Shown: piece after piece, positions 56,584 to 64,000 of the stretch
Layout: each line of letters starts with the position of its first letter
Numbering within the stretch: position 1 is the stretch's first letter
From: Mycobacterium sp. AZCC_0083
GTDB taxonomy: Bacteria > Actinomycetota > Actinomycetes > Mycobacteriales > Mycobacteriaceae
Length of the DNA: 64,000 nt
NCBI RefSeq assembly: GCF_014202335.1
Contig: NZ_JACHGP010000002.1
Coordinates: forward strand, 124,001-188,000
Reading direction: 5' to 3'
The notes under the pieces: generated by a model
The model's database searches: none
What the model saw: only the letters and a program-made list of their open reading frames with translations
Told to the model about the DNA's origin: nothing
Position numbers and translations under genes: made by a program

Positions 56584-58284
56584 TCAACCGCAGCAGCCGT
56601 CATCGGCCGCCCCCAGCCGGCACGCGCACGACGCCTGGATCGGCACGTCCGCGCGAGCCCTCGCGAGCTCGAGTTGTTGCCCGATGATCGCCGCTTCGTC
56701 GTTGCGGCCCAACCGTTTCAGACATTCGTGGTAGCCGTGCAGGCTCCACACGTTGCCAGGATGTTGGCACGGCCGGCTCAACGTGGGGTCAAGGCCGAGG
56801 TCCGCGGCGTACACCGCGGCGGCCTCTTCGACGTGCCCCTGTTCGAGTAGCAGCGCGCCGTAGGCGTGCCGGGTCGGCTGCATCCACCCCCACGGTTCGT
56901 CGTAAGGCAACGAATCGTCGAGTTCGATCGCCTGGCGCAGCGTGGCGAAGGCATCGTCGAATCGGCCTTCCCGGTAAGCGATCTCACCGTCGAGCATTTG
57001 CGCGGCGATCGCCAGGATGTCGCGCGCCGTGTTGTTGAACAGATACCGCGTGTCCGGAATGCGTGCGTAGGCCGTGGCGAAGGCCTCGAGTTCGGCGTGC
57101 GCCTCGGCGAGTTGCCCCTTGACGGCATGTGCCACGCCACGGCCGTAGTGGATGGTGGCGGCCGTGGTGCAGTACAGCTCGACGTCGTCGGGCAGCGGTT
57201 CGGCGATCAGCTCGTCCCACCGGCCGAACCGCACCAGCACGTGAATCCGCAACGGCACGAACGCTTCCAGCCAGTCCGCCATGGGCGGGGATTCGATGGC
57301 CAGCAGGGCAGGGGTCAGCTGTCCGGCGAGGTCGTCGGCCGCCTGCAGCGCCACCTGCGACTGACCCTCGAACATCGCGGAGTAGACCACGAAGTGGAGG
57401 TTGTGCGCGCGGTACAGCGAGTAGAAGTTCAGCGGCCCCTCACGGTCGACGAAGCGCTGATCGACTTGCGCCGCAGCCAGATTCGACACCACCGAGCTGC
57501 GGTAGTCACCGCACAACACGTCGATGTGGCTGGGCATGTGCACCAGATGGCCCGCATCGGGCACCAGGTTTCGCAGCAGATCCGCAGCAGGCAGCGCATC
57601 CTGCGGGGTGGCCGACATCTCCATGGTGTGCAGATACAGATGCAGGATCATCGGGTGCTCGCGACCCGCCGGCGTGGCCAGTGCGTCGTCGAGGATGCGC
57701 TTGGCCTCGACCACCCGCGACCCCGGCGCCGGCTCACCCGTGGTGATGTCCCACAGTGCCCATGCCGTCACGTTGACGACCGCGTCGGCGGCCAGCGCCT
57801 TGACGTCGACGTCGTCGGGATGGGCCTTGGCCAGTACCACCATGGCGTCGGCGTAGTCGGCGTGACCGGCGTTCAGCCGGTCGGCGTCCGTGGCGTCATC
57901 GGTGGGGAAGCGGAGCGACAATGCGTCGATCAGGCCGCGTTCGAGGACCGACGCGCGCCCGTTGGCGGCCAGCCCGAGTTCCATCCGGGCCCTCGCCAGC
58001 GAGGCGGCCAGGTCGACGGGGTCGAAGGCATCCCATGCCTTGTTGTAGTTCGGGCCGATCGCGTAGGCCACGCCCCAGCGCGCGATGGCGAGGTCCGGGT
58101 CGAGTGCCAGCGCCCGCTCGAAACAGCGGAGGGACTCCTCGTGGTTGAAGGCGTACGCCCAGACCATCCCGCGGTCGAACCACACCTGCGCCTGCGGCGA
58201 CGGCGTCTCAATCGGCCGGTGATAGGAGCCCAGGTCGTAGTACTGCTCGGTCTCGTCCAGACCTGCGGACGCGGTAGCGGTCAT
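56584..58284 (-). CDS. Tetratricopeptide-repeat protein with Cys-rich C-terminus
   Basis: The 566-residue protein is mostly helical, with TPR-like units (NHEESLRCFERALALDPDLAIARWGVAYA; AYREGRFDDAFATLRQAIELD; EQGHVEEAAAVYAADLGLDP). It has no signal peptide or catalytic motif. The last 15 residues contain CACRLGAADDGCCG, four Cys that could bind a metal. The start overlaps the membrane-protein gene upstream by about 77 bp on the same strand. ATG 58284 is preferred; ATG 58293 is also in frame. Confidence 0.8.
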   Translation of the reverse strand: MTATASAGLDETEQYYDLGSYHRPIETPSPQAQVWFDRGMVWAYAFNHEESLRCFERALALDPDLAIARWGVAYAIGPNYNKAWDAFDPVDLAASLARARMELGLAANGRASVLERGLIDALSLRFPTDDATDADRLNAGHADYADAMVVLAKAHPDDVDVKALAADAVVNVTAWALWDITTGEPAPGSRVVEAKRILDDALATPAGREHPMILHLYLHTMEMSATPQDALPAADLLRNLVPDAGHLVHMPSHIDVLCGDYRSSVVSNLAAAQVDQRFVDREGPLNFYSLYRAHNLHFVVYSAMFEGQSQVALQAADDLAGQLTPALLAIESPPMADWLEAFVPLRIHVLVRFGRWDELIAEPLPDDVELYCTTAATIHYGRGVAHAVKGQLAEAHAELEAFATAYARIPDTRYLFNNTARDILAIAAQMLDGEIAYREGRFDDAFATLRQAIELDDSLPYDEPWGWMQPTRHAYGALLLEQGHVEEAAAVYAADLGLDPTLSRPCQHPGNVWSLHGYHECLKRLGRNDEAAIIGQQLELARARADVPIQASCACRLGAADDGCCG

Positions 58285-59296
58285 GACTGGCACGATAACT
58301 AGTCCAGGCCTTCTGGGCGAGAACTGCGATCATCGCGAGTGCACAGCCGGCCGCACCCCAAATCGCCAGCGTGACAATCGGTGTGAGAGCACCATTTCCA
58401 CCGAAGTACTCGACGCTGCGCAGCAACGCGACGCCCGATCCCTGCGGCACGATCGCATTGAGCGTGGTGTAGAAGCCGGACAGCAGCGGCTTGCCGACCG
58501 GGCCGGCTGCCGCGGCGTTGCCGACGATCACCAGAAACATCGTCACACCCATCGATGCGATGGTGCCGAAAGCGGCGGCGACGCCGGTCACCGCACCACT
58601 CACGGCCATCGCATACAGCCACAGCGCGCCGAAGATCTGCCAGGTGTGGCTGGTGAGCGCCCCGAGCACGCCGTCGACGTAGATGGTGACGCCGCCGGCC
58701 AGCAGCGCCGAGTACGCGGCCAGGCTCAGGGTGCGCAGCGCCAAGGTCGATGCCCGCCGCACGCTGCCCATCATGCGGCCGAACAGCGCGGCGCCCACGG
58801 TTGCGCCGATGGACAGGAAGATCACGGCGTAGAACTCGACGGTGCCCTGTGGGTCGGCCGGTGACGTGGGGGCGACGTCTTCTACGGCGGGCGTCAGGCC
58901 CGCCTTGGCCGCGATGCCGCGTCCGACTGCTTCCGCGGCGTTGGCGACACTGCGCCCGCCGCCGCCCGCGATGTAGACCTTGAGGCCCCCGGTCGGTTCG
59001 ACGACGAAGGCGGCGTCGGTCTTGCGGTCGTAGACCTGCTCGCGCGCACCCGCGCCGTCGTCGACCTGGGTCACGGAGAGCGTGTCCTGCCCGCGGATCG
59101 CGTCGACGATCTGCTGCGGCCCTGCCACGGCGACGTTCATGTGATGCAACGTCGGCTTGGCGAATGCGCCGGAGTAGCTGGCGATCATGGCGATGACGAA
59201 GACGGTCAGTGCCGCCATCGCCAGGACCATGTTGCGCAGGTCGGTCCGCGAGATGCGGCGGTTCGACGCGTCTTTGAGGGAGTGGTGCTTGCCCAC
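58208..59296 (-). CDS. Membrane protein of the ABC-2/YhgE-Pip type
   Basis: This 362-residue protein has one N-terminal helix (about 20-45), an extracytoplasmic segment of about 130 residues, and five or six C-terminal helices with small hydrophobic residues (TVEFYAVIFLSIGATVGAALFGRMMG, up to AGCALAMIAVLAQKAW). The layout fits ABC-2-type permease/YhgE proteins involved in export or drug tolerance; no ATPase is adjacent. It follows a TetR regulator by 54 bp. GTG 59296 follows GAAAGG. Its C-terminus, rich in Arg, is encoded over the TPR start. Confidence 0.75.
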   Translation of the reverse strand: MGKHHSLKDASNRRISRTDLRNMVLAMAALTVFVIAMIASYSGAFAKPTLHHMNVAVAGPQQIVDAIRGQDTLSVTQVDDGAGAREQVYDRKTDAAFVVEPTGGLKVYIAGGGGRSVANAAEAVGRGIAAKAGLTPAVEDVAPTSPADPQGTVEFYAVIFLSIGATVGAALFGRMMGSVRRASTLALRTLSLAAYSALLAGGVTIYVDGVLGALTSHTWQIFGALWLYAMAVSGAVTGVAAAFGTIASMGVTMFLVIVGNAAAAGPVGKPLLSGFYTTLNAIVPQGSGVALLRSVEYFGGNGALTPIVTLAIWGAAGCALAMIAVLAQKAWTSYRASHDRYRVRRSGRDRAVLRPGLLSPAD

Positions 59297-59350
59297 GGTG
59301 GAGCCTTTCGTTTCTAGGGTGAGTTTCGGGTGTGTTCAGTGCGGGATTGG

Positions 59351-59944
59351 TTAGCGGCCGGCGTCGGCCGAGAGTCCAAGCAGTGCATCGACGGTGTCGA
59401 GGGCCGCGGCCACCCTGCGGCGTAGATCGGTTGCCTGTTCATTGGCCAACGGGGCGTCTTCCATCCAGGACCGCAGCACTTCCTGGAATCCGCCGACGAG
59501 GAAGCGGCTGACCGATTCCGGCGGGATGTCGGCGATCGCGCCGACGACCGTCATGCCCTGATTGGCGATCTCTTCGCAGGCGGGCAGGAGTTCGGCGCGG
59601 AAGGCCGCGACCACCGGCTGGGTCACCGCGCTCGGCACGACGTTGCGGTACATGGCGCGGTGTTCTTCGGCGAAGTCGAAGAGCCGCGTGATGCGCGCCC
59701 TGGCGTCGCCTTCGATGTCGGCGGTAGCCCGTGCGAACGCCACGGTGAATGCCGTCGCGACCGCGTCGTCGCGGTCGGAGAAGTGCTGATAGAAGACTTG
59801 CCTGCTGACCCCGGCACGCGCGACCAGGTCACCGACGGTGATCTCGTCGACGGGCCTTTCGTGCACCAGCGCGAACGCAGCGTCCCGCAACAGGGTGCGG
59901 ACCCGCTCGGCGCGGGGATCCGAGCTGTGCGTGCGTGCGGCCAT
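59351..59944 (-). CDS. TetR-family transcriptional regulator
   Basis: The 197-residue protein has an N-terminal helix-turn-helix (ITVGDLVARAGVSRQVFYQHFSDRDDAVATAF, about 33-64) and a ligand-binding C-terminal domain. It probably represses its own operon with the ABC-2-like membrane protein and the TPR protein. A 24-bp dyad that fits a TetR operator is centred about 30 bp before ATG 59944. The divergent neighbour across 99 bp is DoxX. Confidence 0.9.
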   Translation of the reverse strand: MAARTHSSDPRAERVRTLLRDAAFALVHERPVDEITVGDLVARAGVSRQVFYQHFSDRDDAVATAFTVAFARATADIEGDARARITRLFDFAEEHRAMYRNVVPSAVTQPVVAAFRAELLPACEEIANQGMTVVGAIADIPPESVSRFLVGGFQEVLRSWMEDAPLANEQATDLRRRVAAALDTVDALLGLSADAGR

Positions 59945-59961
59945 GGACACAGCGTAAGGGA

Positions 59962-59985
59962 TTTCGTAGACAGTTGACCACGAAA
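59962..59985. promoter_or_regulatory. Candidate TetR operator
   Basis: The 24-bp sequence from 59962 to 59985 has outer arms TTTCGT and ACGAAA and is 18 of 24 self-complementary. It lies 17 bp upstream of the TetR gene start. Confidence 0.6.
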
Positions 59986-60043
59986 GTATGGGTTAGCTAT
60001 GGCACCCGTCTGACCTGGTGTGACGCCCGCCTCGCTGTCGCGC

Positions 60044-60391
60044 TCAGGTGCTCTGCAAGACGGCGGTCGCGACCGCGAGCCCGATGCCGATCACCGCGGG
60101 TGTCGTCTCGGCGACCGAGTCCGAGGCGCGGACGTGGCTGACGACGGCTCCGATCGCAAGCAGCGTCAGCCCGATGGCCGCGGCCAGGCCGATGGGCCGC
60201 CATGCCAGTCCGGCCAGTGCACCGGCGACGCCGGCCAACTCCAGCAGGCCGATGCCCCGCCACTGCGTTGGTGAGATGTCCAGATGGTCGCGGATCGCCA
60301 ACGACTGTTGGACGCCCAACAGCTTGATCGAGCCTGCGAACAAGAACATTGCTGCCAGGCAGATCGTGACGACCACTGTGGCGACGGACAT
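60044..60391 (-). CDS. DoxX-family membrane protein
   Basis: The 115-residue protein has four transmembrane helices with the DoxX pattern (TICLAAMFLFAGSIKLLG, GLLELAGVAGALAGLAW, AAIGLTLLAIGAVVSHVR). Members of the family are linked to oxidative or thiol stress in mycobacteria (MRC complex with SodA and SseA), but many are uncharacterised. A 5' fragment of a near-identical copy lies immediately upstream. Confidence 0.85.
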   Translation of the reverse strand: MSVATVVVTICLAAMFLFAGSIKLLGVQQSLAIRDHLDISPTQWRGIGLLELAGVAGALAGLAWRPIGLAAAIGLTLLAIGAVVSHVRASDSVAETTPAVIGIGLAVATAVLQST

Positions 60392-60409
60392 GTCACGAGG
60401 GTAGGAGGC

Positions 60410-60484
60410 TCACTCGACCGGGGTTGGCGAATTGCTCAGGTGCCCTGCCAGGCAGATCGTGACGACTACCGTCGGAATGGACAC
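60410..60484 (-). pseudogene. Duplicated 5' fragment of a DoxX-like gene
   Basis: A GTG at 60484 begins a 24-codon frame that includes SIPTVVVTICLAG, closely matching the start of the adjacent DoxX protein (SVATVVVTICLAA), and then diverges and stops. The DNA around both starts shares GAGGGTAGG. It looks like a partial tandem duplication followed by deletion. Confidence 0.7.
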
Positions 60485-60513
60485 CAGCCGAGGGTAGGGG
60501 AGGGAGTTGGCCA

Positions 60514-60897
60514 ATGATTCGTTGCGTTCGGTTGTGGACGGGCCAGGACGGCGCATCGCACGTCGAGATCGGCTGCCTGGACCTGAGTTCGGGGCGCAAC
60601 GCCGACCTGGTGTCACCCACGATGGCCGCGGCGCACGTGACCGTCGAGGAGACTGCGGGCGGCGGTGCCTTGGCCTGGCACACGGCGCCGGTCCGGCAAC
60701 TGGTGGTGACGCTGAGCGGAACGCTGCTGTTCTCCACCCGCGACGGCGAGGAGTTCACCCTGCACCCCGGCGACATCCTGCTCGCCGAGGACACCGTGGG
60801 CACGGGCCATCAGTGGCAGTTGCAGGGCGACGATCCGTGGCGACGGATGTACGTCGTGCTCGCACCCGCCACCGAGGTGCCGTTCGTCTCGAAGTGA
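60514..60897 (+). CDS. Cupin-domain protein
   Basis: The 127-residue protein has a single cupin domain: the first motif region HTAPVRQLVVTLSGTLLFST and the second LHPGDILLAEDTVGTGHQW, with possible metal-ligand His residues. It could be a small dioxygenase-like or binding protein. GGAGGG lies upstream of the ATG. The divergent DoxX fragment ends the other side of the promoter region. Confidence 0.75.
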   Translation: MIRCVRLWTGQDGASHVEIGCLDLSSGRNADLVSPTMAAAHVTVEETAGGGALAWHTAPVRQLVVTLSGTLLFSTRDGEEFTLHPGDILLAEDTVGTGHQWQLQGDDPWRRMYVVLAPATEVPFVSK

Positions 60898-60947
60898 CGT
60901 CGGCCGAATGAGGGGCAGAGTGGACGTCGGGCACCTAACGTGCAGGC

Positions 60948-61571
60948 GTGCTGCAGATGATTCTGAACTATGCCGGCATTGCGGTGTTCGCAGCCTCGGG
61001 TGCGGTCGTCGGGGTCCGTAAGGGCTTCGACCTGTTCGGGATTGCCATGTTGGGCGTACTCACGGGCGTGGGCGGTGGCGTGCTGCGCGATGTGCTGCTC
61101 GACATCACGCCCCCGCAGTCGATCGAGGACTGGCCGAACATCACGGTGGCGCTGATCGCCGTCGCCGTCGCCACTCCGTTCGCTCGAATCGTCATCCAGA
61201 TGAAGCGCGCCGTACTGGTGCTCGACGCCATCGGGATGGGGTTCTTCGCCGCCTCCGGCGCGGCCATCGCCGTCGACGCGGGTGCCAGTTGGTTCGCAGC
61301 GGGCCTGATCGGCATGCTCTCGGCCATAGTCGGCGGGATGCTACGTGACGTGCTCGCTCGCGAGGTGCCCCTGGTGATGGGTCCGGACGATCTGTACGCG
61401 ATCCCAGCAATGTTGGGCGCGGCGACCTACGTTGCCATTGACTACTTCGGGCCGCAGTGGGTGGCCGTCGCGGTCGGTAGCACGCTGGCGACGCTGCTGC
61501 GGCTTGCGGCGTTGGCCTTCCATTGGCGGCTACCGACTGGCCCCCGGGAATTGATAGCACCCGAGGGCTAG
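60948..61571 (+). CDS. TRIC/UPF0126-family cation channel
   Basis: The 207-residue protein has seven helices, with two repeated TRIC domains each marked by a glycine-rich motif (GVGGGVLRDVLLD and IVGGMLRDVLARE) followed by conserved PxxxxxxP segments. Prokaryotic TRIC homologues are trimeric monovalent-cation channels. GTG start at 60948. It stands alone in this orientation. Confidence 0.9.
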   Translation: MLQMILNYAGIAVFAASGAVVGVRKGFDLFGIAMLGVLTGVGGGVLRDVLLDITPPQSIEDWPNITVALIAVAVATPFARIVIQMKRAVLVLDAIGMGFFAASGAAIAVDAGASWFAAGLIGMLSAIVGGMLRDVLAREVPLVMGPDDLYAIPAMLGAATYVAIDYFGPQWVAVAVGSTLATLLRLAALAFHWRLPTGPRELIAPEG

Positions 61572-61601
61572 GGGTCCGTAAGGCAGACGTTCGCGCTAGG
61601 G

Positions 61602-63197
61602 CTAATGGCCAGCGACCAGGTCTGCCTCGTCGAACGTCACCGGATCCTTGGCGCCGGGCAAGAATGAGTATGCGGCGCAGACGATTCCGAAGAAGAGATA
61701 GCCAAGCGCCACCTGGGGGCTGGCCGCCCACGCCACCTGTGGCGCGTGGATCAGCCCGATGAACGACAGGACGGCGCCGACCGCAGAGGCGATCGCCGCG
61801 TAGAGGAACTTCTTCTCGAGGATGAACGTGACCATGGTGCCGAGGATCAGGCCGACCAGCACCGCACCCTCACCGAGGGTCAGCAGCCCGTCGTACACCA
61901 CGCCTGCTCCGTTGAGCGCCTCGAGACCGACCTTCGATGCCGACGTGCCCGCGGCGTTCAACGCGTTGTCGATCAGTCCGCTGGCCCATTGCGCGAGGTT
62001 CGGCAGCAGGGCCGCCACCACCGCGACCGCGTGCAGTCGCGGCACCGCCTGGAACGCTTGCGCCCCAATCAGCAAGCCGATGTACAACAGGATCGGCACG
62101 ATCGCAGGCACCGGCAATAGCGCATCGAGCACGCCGAAGAGGCCGACGAAGCAGAACAATCCGATGACCACGCCGCTGGCCAGCGAGTAGCCGGCCCGAC
62201 CTCCTGCGTCCTTCCAGCCGGGGTGGCCGATGTACACCGCGGGCGGGAAGGGAGACCCGAACGCCGACCCGATGCAGGCGCCGGCGCCGTCAGCGAGCAG
62301 CACGCTGCGCAGGTTGTAGTTGTCCCCGGCAGCGGCCGCGCTCTCCACGTTGCTCATCGCCTCGGTGAAGTTGTAGACGCCCAACGGTATAGCGGTGCCG
62401 AGGAGGGGTGCGAGGTGTGACAACCCGGCGAACAACATGTCCACCCGGAGGTCGGGGACGCCCAGTGCGATGTCGGAGAAAGCCTGACCGACGTCGGGTG
62501 CGGACATGTAGCCGCCGATCCAGCCGATCGCCGTGCCGACCAGCAGCGCGGCGAGTCCCACCGGAATGCCGAACGGAAGCTTCACGTCGGTGAAGAAGCC
62601 GATCAGGATGATCGCCAGCACCGGCAGCCCGATCCAGGCCGCTTCCCACATCTGCGCGGCGGGCCGCATCGAGATGAAGGTGATCGAGATGCCTGCCAGC
62701 GTGCCGAGCATCGCGGCCCGCGGCGTGAGCTTGCGAATATACGGTCCCACGAAGGCGCCGATCATCACGATGATGCCGATCATGAACGCCCACGCAAGGC
62801 CGGCCTGCCACGCCTGCATGGGATCCTTGGTGGCGAGATACACCGGCAGCATGACCACGAACACCACGATGAACATGTGCGGCACGCTCGGGCCGTACGG
62901 CAATGCCGTGACGTCCGTGCGGTTTTCGCGCCGTGCCAGCCGGCGCGCCAGGAACGTGTAGTACAGGTTGCCTAGGATCAGGGCGACGCCGAGCGCGGGC
63001 AGCACGGTACCGAGCACGTCGCTGGCCGGTACCCTGACCACGCCGATCATCAGGCCTGTCAGCGTGAGGACGTTGACCAGAATGTTGAACCCGAGACCGA
63101 AGAACGCGTTCGTGTCTCCGCGCGTCCACCATGGAATGGACAACTGCGGCTTGGATATCGGCGGATCGGCGGGGGGATTGGTGACTTCAGCCGACAT
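61602..63197 (-). CDS. NCS2-like (nucleobase/ureide) permease
   Basis: The 531-residue polytopic protein has about 12-14 helices. The sequence shows NAFFGLGFNILVNVLTL at the start, SVPHMFIVVFVVMLPVYLATKDPMQAWQAGLAWAF, the NFTEAMSNVESAAAAGDNYNLRSVLLADGAGACIGSAFG region similar to the substrate site of AzgA/xanthine permeases, and a terminal 12-helix core. Substrate is unknown; the cysteine hydrolase 12 bp upstream suggests an amide or ureide. Confidence 0.8.
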   Translation of the reverse strand: MSAEVTNPPADPPISKPQLSIPWWTRGDTNAFFGLGFNILVNVLTLTGLMIGVVRVPASDVLGTVLPALGVALILGNLYYTFLARRLARRENRTDVTALPYGPSVPHMFIVVFVVMLPVYLATKDPMQAWQAGLAWAFMIGIIVMIGAFVGPYIRKLTPRAAMLGTLAGISITFISMRPAAQMWEAAWIGLPVLAIILIGFFTDVKLPFGIPVGLAALLVGTAIGWIGGYMSAPDVGQAFSDIALGVPDLRVDMLFAGLSHLAPLLGTAIPLGVYNFTEAMSNVESAAAAGDNYNLRSVLLADGAGACIGSAFGSPFPPAVYIGHPGWKDAGGRAGYSLASGVVIGLFCFVGLFGVLDALLPVPAIVPILLYIGLLIGAQAFQAVPRLHAVAVVAALLPNLAQWASGLIDNALNAAGTSASKVGLEALNGAGVVYDGLLTLGEGAVLVGLILGTMVTFILEKKFLYAAIASAVGAVLSFIGLIHAPQVAWAASPQVALGYLFFGIVCAAYSFLPGAKDPVTFDEADLVAGH

Positions 63198-63209
63198 GAT
63201 GTCGTCCTC

Positions 63210-63911
63210 TCAGACCTGGGAAAGGGGAGTGGTGGTGAGTTGGTGAAGCGCCGGAATCACGGCCGCGCTGTCGGCGACCCATCCGAAGATGCCGCCCTGT
63301 GCCTTGATCATCTCCAGCCCTACGCGCTGGAATTCCGGGAAATACGAACCGACGCAATCGGATACGACGAGACACTCGTAGCCCCGGTCGTTGGCCTCCC
63401 TGGTGGTGGTGTGCACGCACACCTCGGTGGTGACGCCGGTGATCAGCAGTTGGGTGATGCCGGCGCCGACCAGTTCGTCCTGGAGTTCGGTGGCGTAGAA
63501 CGCGCCCTTGCCGGGCTTGTCGATCACCAGCTCGCCGTCGATCGGTGTCAGCTCGTCGACGATGTCGTGGCCGTACTCGCCGCGGATCAGGATCCGGCCG
63601 TACTTGCCTGGGTCGCCGATGCGCTTCGACGGCGCGCCGCGTTTGAGCTTGGCAGGCGGGCAGTCGGACAGGTCGGGGCGATGCCCTTCCCGGGTGTGGA
63701 TCACCATCACACCGGCATCGCGGGCCGCAGCGATCAGCGCCGCCAGCGGCGGTACCACCTTGAGGAGTTGGTCGACGTCGTTGCCAAGACTCTCGCCGAA
63801 ACCGCCTGGCAGCAGGAAGTCTCGCTGCATGTCGATGACGATCAGCGCGGTCTTGCCCGCCGCCAGCGTGAAGGCGGACGGTTCGGCGGGCACGTCGATG
63901 GATGGGCTCAT
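63210..63911 (-). CDS. Cysteine hydrolase of the isochorismatase family, biuret-hydrolase-like
   Basis: The 233-residue enzyme has the Asp-Lys-Cys triad: Asp 27 in VIDMQRDF, Lys 135 in DKPGKGAF and Cys 165 in TGVTTEVCVHTT. The long insertion with HTREGHRPDLSDCPPAKLKRG and GDPGKYGRILIRGEYGHDIVDEL matches biuret amidohydrolases and related ureidoacrylate/amide hydrolases. It hydrolyses a small amide or ureide. The ATG overlaps the stop of an upstream gene by 3 bp (ATGA). Confidence 0.85.
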   Translation of the reverse strand: MSPSIDVPAEPSAFTLAAGKTALIVIDMQRDFLLPGGFGESLGNDVDQLLKVVPPLAALIAAARDAGVMVIHTREGHRPDLSDCPPAKLKRGAPSKRIGDPGKYGRILIRGEYGHDIVDELTPIDGELVIDKPGKGAFYATELQDELVGAGITQLLITGVTTEVCVHTTTREANDRGYECLVVSDCVGSYFPEFQRVGLEMIKAQGGIFGWVADSAAVIPALHQLTTTPLSQV

Positions 63912-64000
63912 ACGGGCTCCTCGGAGGTCGTGGGAACGGAACGCAGGACAGGGGCGGTGGCGGGGCGGCGCACCGTGCGCGGCTCGTCGAGGATCTGTGC
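63908..64000 (-). CDS. C-terminal end of an unidentified gene, truncated by the window
   Basis: Thirty codons ending in SEEPV and TGA are visible, in frame with an ATGA overlap with the cysteine hydrolase start. The residues (QILDEPRTVRRPATAP...) give no family. Its coupling implies it belongs to the same pathway. Confidence 0.5.
   Translation of the reverse strand, partial: AQILDEPRTVRRPATAPVLRSVPTTSEEPV

Noticed and set aside
56866..58302. 478-codon plus-strand frame opposite the TPR gene
   Set aside because: It is an antisense shadow; the TPR repeats on the minus strand are regular and conserved.

Overview
This is a high-GC actinobacterial chromosome segment, almost certainly from a rapidly growing, environmental Mycobacterium (Mycolicibacterium-type). 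The evidence is the gene content and order: from the left edge to about 51.3 kb it follows the M. tuberculosis H37Rv order Rv1836c-Rv1873 as I remember it (VWA protein, glcB, two CNNM/CBS proteins, guaB1, gnd1, a BlaR1-like/BlaI pair, a thioesterase, ureABCFGD, ndh, an LLM oxidoreductase, an SDR, modABC, apa, a YeaQ-like protein, adhA, a CPBP protein, a double CoA-transferase, a thiolase-like protein, a ferredoxin-reductase-like flavoprotein, lldD2, a DUF1810 protein). Extra genes interrupt this backbone. Mycobacterial hallmarks include Apa, an antigen 85 mycolyltransferase, F420/LLM-type enzymes, a mycothiol-dependent-enzyme family member, 13E12-type HNH proteins, IdeR iron boxes and leaderless promoters of the TANNNT type.

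Layout. 1-9.6 kb: a truncated VWA protein, a structured 516-bp gap, malate synthase G, a DNA-glycosylase-annotated protein translationally coupled to two CNNM-type membrane proteins, and GuaB1. 9.6-12.5 kb: gnd and the M56 peptidase/BlaI pair. 12.5-13.65 kb is the regulatory highlight: an FhuF-like gene behind a perfect CRP palindrome and an IdeR iron box, and then, overlapping its stop codon, a second iron box inside a promoter that drives a non-coding segment ending in a 17-bp perfect terminator hairpin. Its position and architecture match the iron-sparing small RNA MrsI (ncRv11846). 13.65-18.4 kb: thioesterase and a complete urease operon. 18.5-27 kb: type II NADH dehydrogenase, LLM oxidoreductase, an SDR that lacks catalytic residues, molybdate ABC transporter, Apa, YeaQ-like protein, AdhA.

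27-35.9 kb: a divergent pair (a hypothetical gene and a CGNR zinc-finger regulator) with two phased dyad operators between them; CPBP protease; an operon of fused CoA-transferase, aldehyde dehydrogenase and thiolase-like protein; a dicarboxylate/glutamate symporter. 35.9-42.9 kb: flavoprotein reductase, TfoX-like, F420-type nitroreductase, LLM enzyme, Lon protease (not found in M. tuberculosis) with a HAIR-like site, membrane protein, SDR. 42.8-47.2 kb is a decay zone: two head-to-head remnants (SulP-type carbonic anhydrase and histidine kinase), two small secreted proteins, an Ag85C-like mycolyltransferase, and a multiply broken lldD2.

47.2-51.3 kb: a nucleotide-cyclase-like receptor coupled to a cyclic-nucleotide-binding MscS channel, then DUF1810. 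51.3-64 kb is accessory: a transposase scrap, HNH/DUF222 protein, GH13 hydrolase, deaminase, rhomboid-like protein, a SnoaL remnant, mycothiol-enzyme family protein, VOC protein, a TetR/membrane/TPR operon, DoxX plus a duplicated DoxX scrap, cupin, TRIC channel, and a permease/cysteine-hydrolase operon running off the right edge.

I saw no CRISPR array, tRNA, rRNA or complete insertion sequence. All assignments come from reading the sequence and from memory of families; no database search was run.
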